A stretch of 42,898 bases of DNA from Ureibacillus thermophilus (lineage in GTDB: Bacteria; Bacillota; Bacilli; Bacillales_A; Planococcaceae), in the NCBI RefSeq assembly GCF_042657185.1, contig NZ_JBHSNN010000030.1. One strand, written 5' to 3'. The notes below the pieces were generated by a model. The model searched no databases. It was given only the letters and a program-made list of their open reading frames with translations, and was not told the origin of the DNA. Shown one piece after another: positions 1-7,674 of this stretch. Both the position numbers and the translations under genes were made by a program. The stretch's first letter is position 1, and the number at the start of each line of letters is the position of its first letter.

Positions 1-668
1 ACAATCGTTTTTACCGCATCTCTCGCCTTCTTGGAATACCGTAAGAAATACTCTTTGAGGACATGTAATCTTCGGTCCTCCACGATATCCACAATCTCCC
101 CCGTTTCAGAGTCACAGAAAATAAAGGACATCGCTCCAGCTGCGGATTTCACTGATTTAAACTCATCAAAACACAAATGCTTTGGAAGGTAGTGAACATT
201 TGGTTGATAGTAGCTATAAAAGCTGTCAATGACTCTACTGACAGTGGCATGAGATACATTGTGTTTGATGGCAATATCTTTTTCGGAGATTTTATCTTTG
301 GCGTTTAAAGCAATCGATACTTTGGTATTGTTGGAAATACAACAGTTTTTAGCCACGACGCTCGTTTTTAAAGTAAACGTGGAATGACAATGTTTACAGA
401 AATAACGCTGTTTACGCAATTTTAAGTAGGTATGAAAACCTGAAACACTAGGCATTTTAATGAGAGACGTTTTAAAACCGTGTTTAATGATTTGATCATC
501 AAAGACATGTCCACAAGCATAGCACGCTTTTGGTTGGTAAGTTAATTGGCCATAAAAGACTTTTGATTGGACCCCTTTAATGAGTTCTTCTGCACAAAAA
601 TTTTCATCAAATGTGATATTTTTATCTTTTATATTGAGTAGGTTTCGTATAGAATGATGGTGAGACAT
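1..668 (-). CDS. ISL3-family transposase, 5' part (runs off the window)
   Basis: Minus-strand reading frame open from an ATG at 666-668 to the window edge, about 222 residues with no stop. It begins MSHHHSIRNLLNIKDKNI. A zinc-ribbon-like part follows, with the Cys pairs CYAC and CKHC (roughly residues 51-54 and 89-92). A helix-turn-helix stretch (SEKDIAIKHNVSHATVSRV) leads into LCFDEFKSV, which supplies the first acidic residue of the DDE catalytic domain. This order is that of ISL3 transposases, which cut and paste the element. The rest of the catalytic domain lies outside the window, so whether the gene is intact cannot be judged. An AGGAGTTG-type ribosome site on the minus strand (around 674-683) precedes the start. 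Confidence 0.85.
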   Translation of the reverse strand, partial: MSHHHSIRNLLNIKDKNITFDENFCAEELIKGVQSKVFYGQLTYQPKACYACGHVFDDQIIKHGFKTSLIKMPSVSGFHTYLKLRKQRYFCKHCHSTFTLKTSVVAKNCCISNNTKVSIALNAKDKISEKDIAIKHNVSHATVSRVIDSFYSYYQPNVHYLPKHLCFDEFKSVKSAAGAMSFIFCDSETGEIVDIVEDRRLHVLKEYFLRYSKKARDAVKTI

Positions 669-798
669 GTGACACAACTCCTTTGGAAAATGTGTTTTGG
701 CGATTACATTTTACCAGAGTTTTGTCACTGTCTCATTTTTTTTTGTTCAAAAAAATTGGTGCTGGTTTATACTCACCAACACCAAATATTATAGAGCC
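1..798 (-). mobile_element. ISL3-type insertion sequence, one end
   Basis: The transposase reads away from a terminal region ending at 798. Read inward on the minus strand the end starts GGCTCTATAATATTTGGTG, which resembles ISL3 termini that begin GGCTCT. The next bases outside (799-806, AAAATTTT) could be the 8-bp target duplication typical of the family, but the other end is not in the window, so this is unproven. Just outside the end lies the remains of an acetyltransferase gene. Confidence 0.6.
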
Positions 799-834
799 AA
801 AATTTTGTGGCTTTCCTGGTATATGCAACCGTAC

Positions 835-869
835 AGCTTAGAGGAACTTCGAATCCTCTAAGCTTTTTT
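835..869 (+). terminator. Rho-independent terminator-like hairpin
   Basis: Perfect 10-bp stem AGCTTAGAGG / CCTCTAAGCT (835-844 and 855-864) with a 10-nt loop, followed by a run of T. It lies between the IS end and the acetyltransferase fragment, so it does not belong to either reading frame in an obvious way. It may be the tail of a lost gene. Confidence 0.6.
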
Positions 870-872
870 CAT

Positions 873-1043
873 TGTGGTGTATTTGATTTCAATACTCCAG
901 CTATTAAATGTTATGAAAAAGTAGGCTTCAAAAAAGAAGGCTTGCTAAGAGACGCTAGAAAATATGGCGACAAGTATTGGAATCTAATAGAAATGGGAAT
1001 CCTAGAGGATGAATGGAAAAAGCTAAATCGTTATAGAAAGTAG
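873..1043 (+). pseudogene. GNAT acetyltransferase, C-terminal fragment
   Basis: The frame from 873 encodes GVFDFNTPAIKCYEKVGF and then KKEGLLRDARKYGDKYW, which is the C-terminal end of a RimJ/RimL-like GNAT N-acetyltransferase (acetyl-CoA-binding helix and last strands). The N-terminal two thirds are missing. The open frame can be extended upstream to an ATG at 807, but that part runs through a terminator hairpin and does not resemble a GNAT fold, so it is not counted as coding. The breakpoint lies close to the ISL3 end at 798, which suggests deletion connected with the insertion. Confidence 0.65.
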
Positions 1044-1102
1044 AATGAATCATTTTTTATCATCATTTACGGTGTTGTCCATTATTTATGGTTTTACCTA
1101 TA

Positions 1103-1150
1103 AAAAGCTTTCCGATTCTATTGTAAAATCTCGGGAAGCTTTTAGTTTTT
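1103..1150 (+). terminator. Terminator for the truncated acetyltransferase
   Basis: AAAAGCTTTCCGA (1103-1115) pairs with TCGGGAAGCTTTT (1131-1143) with one G-U pair. The right arm is followed by a T-rich tail. It sits about 60 bp after the acetyltransferase stop. Confidence 0.65.
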
Positions 1151-1436
1151 ATTGTTCTGCCTCTTTTGCCATTTTGTGGTTCTAATCAAATTGCATTTCT
1201 ATTATTGTAATGATAATCAACCTTTACCTGCTTGGATAGATAAACAATATTTTCATAGGCGTGAATGGTTTTTGTCATCCTTACCGGTAGTATATTTTCA
1301 TCAAATTCTAAACGGTAATTTTTGTTGCATCTAAAGTGCAATCATAAATTGGCTATTCTTTAGTGATCATTGTGCCATGTACATAAAAGAAGCAGAAGAA
1401 TAGATATAGAATGAGAACCTTTTTTGGGGTGAATAG

Positions 1437-1523
1437 ATGAAGCGGTTAAGAAGAAATATGATTGTCATTATGTTTATTGTGATCGCCAGCATCATTCATT
1501 TTTTTGTTCATTATTTCCTATAA
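1437..1523 (+). CDS. Possible 28-residue single-span membrane peptide
   Basis: Short frame ATG 1437 to TAA 1521-1523. The product starts MKRLRRN, a basic cytosolic end, and continues with an unbroken hydrophobic stretch of about 20 residues (IVIMFIVIASIIHFFVHYFL). A GGGGTG ribosome-binding site lies 7 bp upstream (1426-1430 region). The basic start followed by one hydrophobic helix is typical of small Bacillales membrane peptides, but no family is recognised. A long-looped inverted repeat with a T-rich flank follows directly. Function unknown; it could be a chance frame. Confidence 0.45.
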   Translation: MKRLRRNMIVIMFIVIASIIHFFVHYFL

Positions 1524-1536
1524 TTGGATATCTATG

Positions 1537-1614
1537 CATCTCTCTATAAAGACAGAACAATTTATTTCTAGAAAAGTAATGAATGAGTTACTATATAGAG
1601 AGATGTTTTATTTT
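1537..1614 (+). terminator. Long-looped inverted repeat after the small peptide frame
   Basis: CATCTCTCTATA (1537-1548) and TATAGAGAGATG (1594-1605) form a perfect 12-bp stem. The loop is 45 nt and contains a smaller GTAA/TTAC pairing. TTTTATTTT follows. It could terminate the small peptide transcript, although the loop is unusually long for a terminator. Confidence 0.4.
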
Positions 1615-1681
1615 GCTTTTCATTGAAGATTATAGGGTCTTTTAGATAAACTATTGTTGATGTCAAGTGAGAGGATATGTG

Positions 1682-2137
1682 ATGGGAATGTATGAAAAGG
1701 AAGTGCACTCTTTAGAAGAGACGAATCAGCTTGCGATTCGTTTAGCTCAATTACTTGAGCCTGGAGATAATATTACTTTTGAGGGAGATTTGGGAGCAGG
1801 AAAAACAACTTTTATTCAAGCTTTAGCAAAAGGACTCGGCATTTCCAAAACGGTGAACAGTCCAACTTTTACAATTATGAAACAGTATGAAGGACGGTTG
1901 CCGCTCAATCATCTGGATGTTTATCGATTGGAAAATTGTGATGAAGATTTAGGATGGGAAGAAATTTTTTATGGCGATGCAGTAACGGTAATTGAATGGG
2001 CGCATTTGATTGAAGACAGTTTGCCTGATGAACGGTTGGAAATTGAAATTCACCGAATAGGTGAAAATGATCGGAAATTTATTTTTAGACCGATTGGAAA
2101 ACGGTATGAATGGTTATGTGAGGAGTTATTTCAATGA
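1682..2137 (+). CDS. tsaE: tRNA threonylcarbamoyladenosine synthesis ATPase TsaE
   Basis: P-loop ATPase that works with TsaB and TsaD to put the threonylcarbamoyl group on A37 of ANN-decoding tRNAs. The 151-residue product has Walker A GDLGAGKTT (residues 35-43), the SPTFT motif (60-64) and VIEWAH (103-108), all standard in TsaE. The start chosen is ATG 1682 because AGAGGA lies 6 bp upstream. An in-frame GTG at 1667 is upstream of this ribosome site and less likely. The stop overlaps the tsaB start in ATGA, so the genes are translationally coupled. First gene of the tsaE-tsaB-rimI-tsaD operon, the same order as in B. subtilis (ydiB-ydiC-ydiD-gcp). Confidence 0.95.
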   Translation: MGMYEKEVHSLEETNQLAIRLAQLLEPGDNITFEGDLGAGKTTFIQALAKGLGISKTVNSPTFTIMKQYEGRLPLNHLDVYRLENCDEDLGWEEIFYGDAVTVIEWAHLIEDSLPDERLEIEIHRIGENDRKFIFRPIGKRYEWLCEELFQ

Positions 2138-2835
2138 TTTGGTTAGGAATAGAAACTGCAAATAAACCCCTTTCCATCGCTATTGTAAGAGATGGACAAA
2201 TATTAGCGGAAATTGTGCAAAATGTAAATTTAACGCATTCTATTACTTGCATGCCAGCAATTGAAGAAGTTTTTCGCAAAACGAATTTAAAGCCAGCTGA
2301 TATTGATGCTATTGCGGTTTCAGAAGGACCTGGTTCTTATACAGGTCTACGAATCGGCGTGACAATTGCTAAAACGCTGGCATGGACATTAAAAAAACCT
2401 TTAGTGGGCGTTTCCAGTTTGAAAGTGCTTGCTGGCAATGCCTACTTGTTTAATGGTATCGTTTGTCCGCTGTTTGATGCAAGAAGAAACAATGTATATG
2501 CAGCAGCTTACAACGGTCATGAGTTAAAGACACTCATTCCGGAGCAACATAGTTCTTTAGAAGAACTATTGCTGCAGCTGAAACAATACAATGAACCGAT
2601 TCTATTTGTCGGTGTGGATGTTGAAAAATTTAAGGAAGAAATTCAACAGGCTTTAAGAGAACAAGCGAAATTTGCACCGCCTTCCCTCCGTTTGCCGAGG
2701 GCTTCAAAGTTAATTGAACTTGCGGAAAAAGAACCTTTGCCAGCAATAGAAACTATTCATTTCTTTGTTCCGAAGTATCACCGTTTAGCTGAAGCGGAAG
2801 CAAAATGGTTAGAGGAACATCAAAAGGAGCAATGA
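2134..2835 (+). CDS. tsaB: tRNA t6A synthesis scaffold protein TsaB
   Basis: ASKHA-fold partner that dimerises with TsaD and lacks its own catalytic centre. The 233-residue protein opens with WLGIETAN and carries EGPGSYTGLRIG (residues 64-75), the family signature. Length matches Firmicute TsaB. The start overlaps the tsaE stop (ATGA at 2134-2137), and its own stop (2833-2835) overlaps the rimI start region. The C-terminal third is variable, as usual in Gram-positive members. Confidence 0.95.
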   Translation: MIWLGIETANKPLSIAIVRDGQILAEIVQNVNLTHSITCMPAIEEVFRKTNLKPADIDAIAVSEGPGSYTGLRIGVTIAKTLAWTLKKPLVGVSSLKVLAGNAYLFNGIVCPLFDARRNNVYAAAYNGHELKTLIPEQHSSLEELLLQLKQYNEPILFVGVDVEKFKEEIQQALREQAKFAPPSLRLPRASKLIELAEKEPLPAIETIHFFVPKYHRLAEAEAKWLEEHQKEQ

Positions 2836-3281
2836 TGATGATTCGCTATCGGAAAATGACTGTAGAAGATGTGGAGGCAGTGCATGCTATAGAAGTGGAA
2901 TCTTTTCCAACCCCTTGGTCGCTGGATTCCTTTCATTATGAAATGAGAGTAAATCCTTATGCCAACTACATTGTGGCAGAAGATGAAACCGGCGCTATCG
3001 TTGGCTATTGCGGCATGTGGATCGTGATTGATTCGGCTCAAATCACCAATGTGGCAGTGACAAAAAAGGCAAGAGGGCAAGGCATTGGCGAAGGGCTAAT
3101 GAGAGAAGCGATGCGCGTTGCAAAAGAACAGAAAGCGGAAATGATGAGTTTGGAAGTGCGTGTTTCCAATACAGTAGCACAAAATTTGTATCGAAAACTT
3201 GGGTTCCAAGAAGGTGGAATTCGAAAAGGATATTATACAGATAACCATGAAGATGCTTTAGTAATGTGGGTGAAATTATAA
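2835..3281 (+). CDS. rimI: Ribosomal protein bS18 alanine N-acetyltransferase RimI
   Basis: GNAT enzyme that acetylates the N-terminal alanine of ribosomal protein S18 in E. coli; in Bacillales the substrate range is less certain. The product of 148 residues has the acetyl-CoA loop ARGQGIGEG (residues 79-87) and the C-terminal NLYRKLGF motif. Three tandem ATGs (2832, 2835, 2838) follow the AAGGAG site at 2824-2829. The second or third gives proper spacing, and 2835 was chosen. The open frame extends upstream to 2805, but that part lies inside tsaB. Its stop (3279-3281) overlaps the tsaD ATG by one base. Confidence 0.92.
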   Translation: MMIRYRKMTVEDVEAVHAIEVESFPTPWSLDSFHYEMRVNPYANYIVAEDETGAIVGYCGMWIVIDSAQITNVAVTKKARGQGIGEGLMREAMRVAKEQKAEMMSLEVRVSNTVAQNLYRKLGFQEGGIRKGYYTDNHEDALVMWVKL

Positions 3282-4291
3282 TGGAAAACTTGATTTTAGC
3301 AATAGAAACAAGCTGTGATGAAACCGCTGCAAGCGTTATACGAAACGGTAATGAAATTCTCTCCAATGTAGTCGCTTCACAAATAGAAAGTCAAAAAAGA
3401 TTTGGCGGTGTCGTGCCGGAAATTGCATCCCGCCATCATGTGGAACAAATTACAATAGTGATTGAGGAAGCCTTGGAAAAAGCAAATATTGCGCCATCTG
3501 AATTAGATGCGGTTGCCGTAACGGAAGGACCTGGGCTTGTTGGCGCATTGCTTATTGGCATAAACGCTGCAAAAGCTTTTGCCTTTGCCCATGGATTGCC
3601 AATCATCGGCGTACATCATATTGCTGGACATATTTATGCAAGTGCGCTTGTGGAACCAATGCAATTTCCGCTTCTTGCCCTTGTCGTGTCTGGAGGGCAT
3701 ACGGAATTAGTTTATATGAAAGAACATGGCTCTTTTGAAGTTATTGGAGAAACTCGCGATGATGCAGCAGGGGAAGCGTATGACAAAGTAGCAAGGGTAT
3801 TAAACTTGCCTTATCCGGGAGGTCCCCATATCGACAGAATGGCTCATGAAGCGGAAAAAGGCGTTGATTTTCCGCGGGCTTGGTTAGAGGATTCCTACGA
3901 TTTTAGCTTCAGCGGTTTAAAATCGGCTGTGATTAACTACAAACATAATATGGAACAGCGAGGACAAGAAATTTTTCCGGAAGAAATTGCAAAAGGCTTC
4001 CAGGACAGCGTAGTTGAAGTATTAACGACGAAAACTGTGAAAGCAGCTAAAGATTACGGTGTTAAACAGGTGATTGTGGCCGGCGGGGTTTCTGCTAACC
4101 GCGGATTAAGAGAAAGTTTATCAAAAGCACTCGCTCAAGAGGGGATTCCATTTACGGCTCCTCCATTACATTTATGCACTGATAATGCAGCGATGATTGG
4201 CGCATGTGCAGCTTATATGTATGAAGCCGGGGTCAGAGGAGATTTAGCAATGAACGGGATGCCTGGAAAGGAACTAAAAAGTTGGGTATAA
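3281..4291 (+). CDS. tsaD: tRNA N6-adenosine threonylcarbamoyltransferase TsaD
   Basis: Catalytic subunit that transfers threonylcarbamoyl from threonylcarbamoyl-AMP to A37 of tRNA. The 336-residue protein has the metal-binding HIAGH (residues 113-117), SGGHTELV (137-144) and DNAAMIG (301-307) with the third metal ligand. The start is the ATG in TAATG, overlapping the rimI stop. A GTG at 3266 would extend it by five residues but lies in rimI and its GTGGGTG more likely serves as the ribosome site. It is the last gene of the operon and is followed by copy 1 of the dispersed repeat. Confidence 0.96.
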   Translation: MENLILAIETSCDETAASVIRNGNEILSNVVASQIESQKRFGGVVPEIASRHHVEQITIVIEEALEKANIAPSELDAVAVTEGPGLVGALLIGINAAKAFAFAHGLPIIGVHHIAGHIYASALVEPMQFPLLALVVSGGHTELVYMKEHGSFEVIGETRDDAAGEAYDKVARVLNLPYPGGPHIDRMAHEAEKGVDFPRAWLEDSYDFSFSGLKSAVINYKHNMEQRGQEIFPEEIAKGFQDSVVEVLTTKTVKAAKDYGVKQVIVAGGVSANRGLRESLSKALAQEGIPFTAPPLHLCTDNAAMIGACAAYMYEAGVRGDLAMNGMPGKELKSWV

Positions 4292-4313
4292 GAGGTACCC
4301 TCTGGCAATATTA

Positions 4314-4498
4314 AAGGGTGCGTCTGAAAAGTCATTTCAAGATGCCTCCTTTGCGGCTGTAGCTGGAGTTTTTGCCGCAGATAAATTGCGATGAGGAGGC
4401 GTGTTTGTTGTGACACCGCAGGGAAAGTTTTTAAGAGCATATTACTATAAGAAGTAAGGCTGTTCAGAAAGTGTTCGACTTTCAGGACAGGCCTTTTT
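4314..4498 (-). repeat. Dispersed hairpin repeat, copy 1
   Basis: About 185 bp. Its reverse complement matches copy 3 (38967-39138) over nearly the full length at roughly 85-90 percent by eye, and copy 2 (17970-18142) more loosely. Shared parts are an outer hairpin with CTGTCC..GAAAGT / ACTTTC..ACAG, the block CCTGCGGTG followed by TCACA, an internal TGCGGC / GCCGCA stem, and a distal hairpin around CTTGAAATGACTTTTCAGACG. The ends read AAAGG and CCTTT. It lies downstream of tsaD and may also terminate transcription. It encodes nothing recognisable. Confidence 0.85.
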
Positions 4499-4519
4499 TT
4501 ATTTTAGAAATAGTTTAAG

Positions 4520-4772
4520 TTATGCACAGTTAATACTTTTCTGAAAACTTATCCACAAGTATGTTAATAACTTTCTACATTTGTCAAGAGGAACGTTCGT
4601 ACTTATGCACATTTTGTGGATAACTTGTGGATAAGATGTGATAAAGTTGTGGGAAATCAATATATTGTGTGTATTTGTTCAATGTTGAATGTGAATAATT
4701 AAAATTTTTGATGTGAATAATGTGGAAAAGTTTGTTGATATGTTGATATGCTTGAGGTTTTCCTGTGAATAA
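4520..4772. promoter_or_regulatory. DnaA-box cluster (eight TTATNCACA sites)
   Basis: Sites on the plus strand: 4520-4528 TTATGCACA, 4549-4557 TTATCCACA, 4603-4611 TTATGCACA. Sites on the minus strand, read as TGTGNATAA: 4615-4623 and 4626-4634 (both TGTGGATAA), 4690-4698, 4712-4720 and 4764-4772 (all TGTGAATAA). Further one-mismatch sites occur at 4721-4729 and 4837-4845. Three boxes point right, then five point left. In B. subtilis a DnaA-box cluster is described between gcp (tsaD) and ydiF, the same position. Such clusters bind DnaA and help restrain replication initiation. Confidence 0.88.
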
Positions 4773-4850
4773 AATTGTGGGAAAAATTTATCGAAAATTG
4801 TCTATTGACCAAGATATATGTATATGAAAATGGTATTTTCCACAAACAAA

Positions 4851-4875
4851 AAGCCACCTGAATCATCAGGCAGCT
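4851..4875 (-). terminator. ydiF terminator
   Basis: On the minus strand CCTGA-TGAT-TCAGG forms the core stem, flanked by AGC/GCT across a small internal loop and followed by TTTTTG. It starts five bases after the ydiF stop. Confidence 0.7.
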
Positions 4876-4879
4876 CGTA

Positions 4880-6817
4880 TTATTTCAGATTTTCCAATTC
4901 TTCCTGCAGTTCCAGCCACTCGAGTTCCAGTTCACCATGGGATTGTTTTAATGCGTCCAGTTGATTTTGCAAATCCAATGCTTTTTCGTAATCGCTGAAA
5001 ATCTCTGGTTCGCATAGTTTCAGTTCAATTTGTTTTATTTCCTCTTCGTATTGGGCTAAGTTTTTTTCCAACTCTTCCAACTTCCGTACAATCTGTCTTT
5101 CTCTTTTCTTGATTTCTTTATTGATGGTGGAAGGTCGTTCTTTTTTGGCTTCTTGTTTTTCTTCCTGTTTGGAAGCACTCATTTCTGCCAATTCGATCAA
5201 TTCTTGTTTTTTCTCCACATAATAATCATAATCTCCTAAGTACTCAAAAACACCCGTTTCAGACAGCTCGACAACCTTTGTAGTAATTTTATTAATAAAA
5301 TAACGGTCATGGGAAACAAACAGGATGGTTCCAGGATAGTCCATCAGCGCATTTTCCAAAACTTCCTTGCTATCCAAATCAAGATGGTTGGTTGGTTCGT
5401 CCAAGACAAGGAAATTGGCTTTTTGCATCATCAGCTTTGCAAGGGCAAGGCGGGCTTTTTCTCCACCCGAGAGTGCGTTGACTGGTTTTAATACATCATC
5501 GCCGCTGAATAAAAATTGCCCCAAAACAGTGCGTATTTCTTTTTCTGGCAATAATGGCCATTCATCCCACAATTCATTTAATACCGTTTTATTGCTGTGG
5601 AGTTTTGCTTGATCTTGATCATAGTATCCAATTTTGACGTTTGTCCCATAGCGGAGTTCTCCAGCAAGAGCCGGCAAGTCTTTGACGATGGTTTTTAAAA
5701 AAGTGGATTTTCCCACACCATTTGGGCCAACGATGGCGACACGGTCTTGCCGAAATATGCGCAAGTTGATGTTTTGAGAGATGATATGATTTTTGCTATA
5801 CCCAATGGATAAATGATCAATAGATAGAACATCATTTCCGCTTTGGCGTTCAATATCAAATCCAAATTTAGCGGTTTTTTCATCGCCTGAGGGAGCATCC
5901 ATCCATTGAATGCGCTCCAGCATTTTTCTTCGGCTTTTCGCAAGTTTTGATGTAGAGGCGCGGGCGATGTTTTTTTGAATAAAGGCTTCCAGCTTTGCTT
6001 TTTCGTCTTGCTGTTGTTCATACATTTTTAAATCCCGTTCATATTGTTTTGCCTTTTCGTCCAAATAATCGCTATAATTTCCTACAAATCTTGTAACTTT
6101 GCCTCTGGAGACTTCATACACGATATTGACAATCTGATCCAAGAAATAGCGGTCATGGGACACCATTAAAATGGCGCCGGAATAAGATTTTAAATAACTT
6201 TCAAGCCAGCTTAAAGTCTCGATATCTAAATGGTTTGTAGGCTCGTCTAAAATTAATAAATCCGGCTTGCTCAACAACAATTTGGCAAGGGCTAACCGGG
6301 TGCGCTGGCCGCCGGATAAAGCTGAAACACGCTGGTCGTAAGTTTCCGGATAAAATTTCATGCCATGAAGAACAGAGCGGGCATCCGCTTCGTATTGATA
6401 GCCGCCTGCTTCTTTAAACGCATGCTGCAAGTGGTCATATTCAGCCACTATTCGAGCGTAAACGGTCGGATTTTCATAGACGGAAGGATCCGCCATTTGC
6501 TGTTCCAATTCTCGAAGCCGAATTTCCTGCTTTTTTAACGGCTCAAATACCGTCATCATTTCTTCCCAGATGGTAAGATTTGAATCAAGTCCTGTGTGTT
6601 GCTCTAAGTAGCCAATTGTTATATCTTTAGGAATGATGATTTCCCCGGAATCGTAAGACATTTGGCCAGCAATGATTTTGAGTAGGGTGGATTTTCCAGC
6701 GCCATTACGGCCGACTAATGCCACACGGTCCCGATGTTGAATTTCCAGTTTTACATCGCTTAATATTTCATCAGATAAGAAGGATTTTGATAACTGATTC
6801 ACTTGAAGTATGATCAT
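4880..6817 (-). CDS. ydiF: ABC-F family ATP-binding protein (YdiF type)
   Basis: Soluble ABC-F protein with two nucleotide-binding domains and no membrane segment; ABC-F proteins act on the ribosome. The 645 residues contain Walker A GRNGAGKST (36-44), signature LSGGQRTRLA (168-177) with ILDEPTNHLD, the inter-domain linker rich in Lys and Glu (about 240-320), a second Walker A GPNGVGKST (364-372) and signature LSGGEKARLA. The last 80 residues are a charged coiled coil, as in YdiF/Uup-like members. GAGGTG lies before the ATG. Length equals B. subtilis YdiF. Not obviously a resistance type; a translation-factor role is inferred. Confidence 0.92.
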   Translation of the reverse strand: MIILQVNQLSKSFLSDEILSDVKLEIQHRDRVALVGRNGAGKSTLLKIIAGQMSYDSGEIIIPKDITIGYLEQHTGLDSNLTIWEEMMTVFEPLKKQEIRLRELEQQMADPSVYENPTVYARIVAEYDHLQHAFKEAGGYQYEADARSVLHGMKFYPETYDQRVSALSGGQRTRLALAKLLLSKPDLLILDEPTNHLDIETLSWLESYLKSYSGAILMVSHDRYFLDQIVNIVYEVSRGKVTRFVGNYSDYLDEKAKQYERDLKMYEQQQDEKAKLEAFIQKNIARASTSKLAKSRRKMLERIQWMDAPSGDEKTAKFGFDIERQSGNDVLSIDHLSIGYSKNHIISQNINLRIFRQDRVAIVGPNGVGKSTFLKTIVKDLPALAGELRYGTNVKIGYYDQDQAKLHSNKTVLNELWDEWPLLPEKEIRTVLGQFLFSGDDVLKPVNALSGGEKARLALAKLMMQKANFLVLDEPTNHLDLDSKEVLENALMDYPGTILFVSHDRYFINKITTKVVELSETGVFEYLGDYDYYVEKKQELIELAEMSASKQEEKQEAKKERPSTINKEIKKRERQIVRKLEELEKNLAQYEEEIKQIELKLCEPEIFSDYEKALDLQNQLDALKQSHGELELEWLELQEELENLK

Positions 6818-6948
6818 GTTTACACCTCAATTCACTCTTCTTTAGTGTAATAGAAGTAGGGAATTCAAGCAATGTGGATGCTTTACTTCTTGTGGTATGT
6901 TTAGTAATATAAAATCAATTTCGATTTGAAAGTAACAGGGGGATTATC

Positions 6949-7584
6949 GTGGTGAAGAAAGATATAAAAATTCCACAAGCGACAACGAAAAGACTTCCTC
7001 TTTATTATCGCTTTTTGCAAAATTTCGCAAATGCTGGAAAACAAAGAGTATCATCTCAAGAATTAAGCGAGGCCATGAAGATTGATTCCGCTACGATTCG
7101 TAGGGACTTTTCTTATTTTGGTGCTCTAGGGAAAAAAGGATATGGATACGATGTAAATTATTTGCTGGATTTTTTTAGACAAATCCTTGATCAAGACGAG
7201 GGAGCAAACGTTGCTTTAATTGGCGTGGGGAATTTAGGAAATGCTCTTTTAAAATATAATTTTCAAAAAAATCATAATACGCGGATTGTCGTTGCGTTCG
7301 ATACGAAGGCACCGATGGAAGGGCATGAAATCAACGGCATTCCTGTTTATCATCCCGACCGGTTAGAAGAAATGTATCAAAAATATAATGTAGAATTGGC
7401 AATATTAACGGTATCTTCCCGTTCAGCGCAAATGATTGCAAATCGCCTAGCTGCCATCAATGCAAAAGGAATATTGAATTTTACACCGGTCCGTCTCAAT
7501 GTGCCGGATACGATGAAAGTCATGAATATCGATTTGGCTGTAGAGTTGGAAGCTTTAATCTATTTAATTCGCAATAGTGATTGA
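6949..7584 (+). CDS. rex: Redox-sensing transcriptional repressor Rex
   Basis: Senses the NADH/NAD+ ratio and represses fermentation and respiration genes when NADH is low. The 211-residue protein has an N-terminal winged helix with VSSQELSEAMKIDSATIRRDF (recognition helix), the conserved YFGALGKKGYGY, and a Rossmann fold with GVGNLG (92-97). The C-terminal swapped helix ends LIYLIRNSD, somewhat shorter than in B. subtilis. AGGGGGA lies ahead of two tandem GTG codons (6949 and 6952); either may initiate. The neighbour order rex-tatA-tatC is the same as ydiH-tatAy-tatCy, although moaC, present between ydiF and rex in B. subtilis, is absent. Confidence 0.94.
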   Translation: MVKKDIKIPQATTKRLPLYYRFLQNFANAGKQRVSSQELSEAMKIDSATIRRDFSYFGALGKKGYGYDVNYLLDFFRQILDQDEGANVALIGVGNLGNALLKYNFQKNHNTRIVVAFDTKAPMEGHEINGIPVYHPDRLEEMYQKYNVELAILTVSSRSAQMIANRLAAINAKGILNFTPVRLNVPDTMKVMNIDLAVELEALIYLIRNSD

Positions 7585-7674
7585 TAAAAAGTTTTCACAA
7601 TCAACCAGGGATAGATAATGCAAAATGTGTCGAATTGGGGTAAAATAGTTACATATTATGAGGAGGTGGCAGCA

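Larger units (their letters stand above)
1044..1681. other. Intergenic stretch, mostly non-coding
   Basis: Between the acetyltransferase fragment and tsaE. It holds a terminator-like hairpin (1103-1148), a possible 28-codon membrane peptide gene (1437-1523), and a long-looped inverted repeat (1537-1605). A 60-codon frame at 1152-1334 has no ribosome site and no recognisable product and is not called. No further feature is seen. Confidence 0.6.
4292..4879. other. Large convergent intergenic region (repeat plus DnaA boxes)
   Basis: Between tsaD and ydiF, which converge. It contains dispersed repeat copy 1 (4314-4498), a DnaA-box cluster (4520-4772) and the ydiF terminator (4851-4875). No credible coding frame is present. 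The part from 4500 is very AT-rich. Confidence 0.85.

Noticed and set aside
1152..1334. A 60-codon open frame on the plus strand
   Set aside because: No ribosome site, composition typical of AT-rich non-coding DNA, overlaps the end of a terminator region, no recognisable product.
3266..3281. GTG 3266 as the tsaD start
   Set aside because: The GTGGGTG sequence fits better as ribosome site for ATG 3281, which gives the standard N-terminus.
7581..7600. Possible Rex operator between rex and tatA
   Set aside because: Only the right half (TTTTCACAA) fits the Rex palindrome; the left half matches at 7 of 10 positions, not enough for a call.
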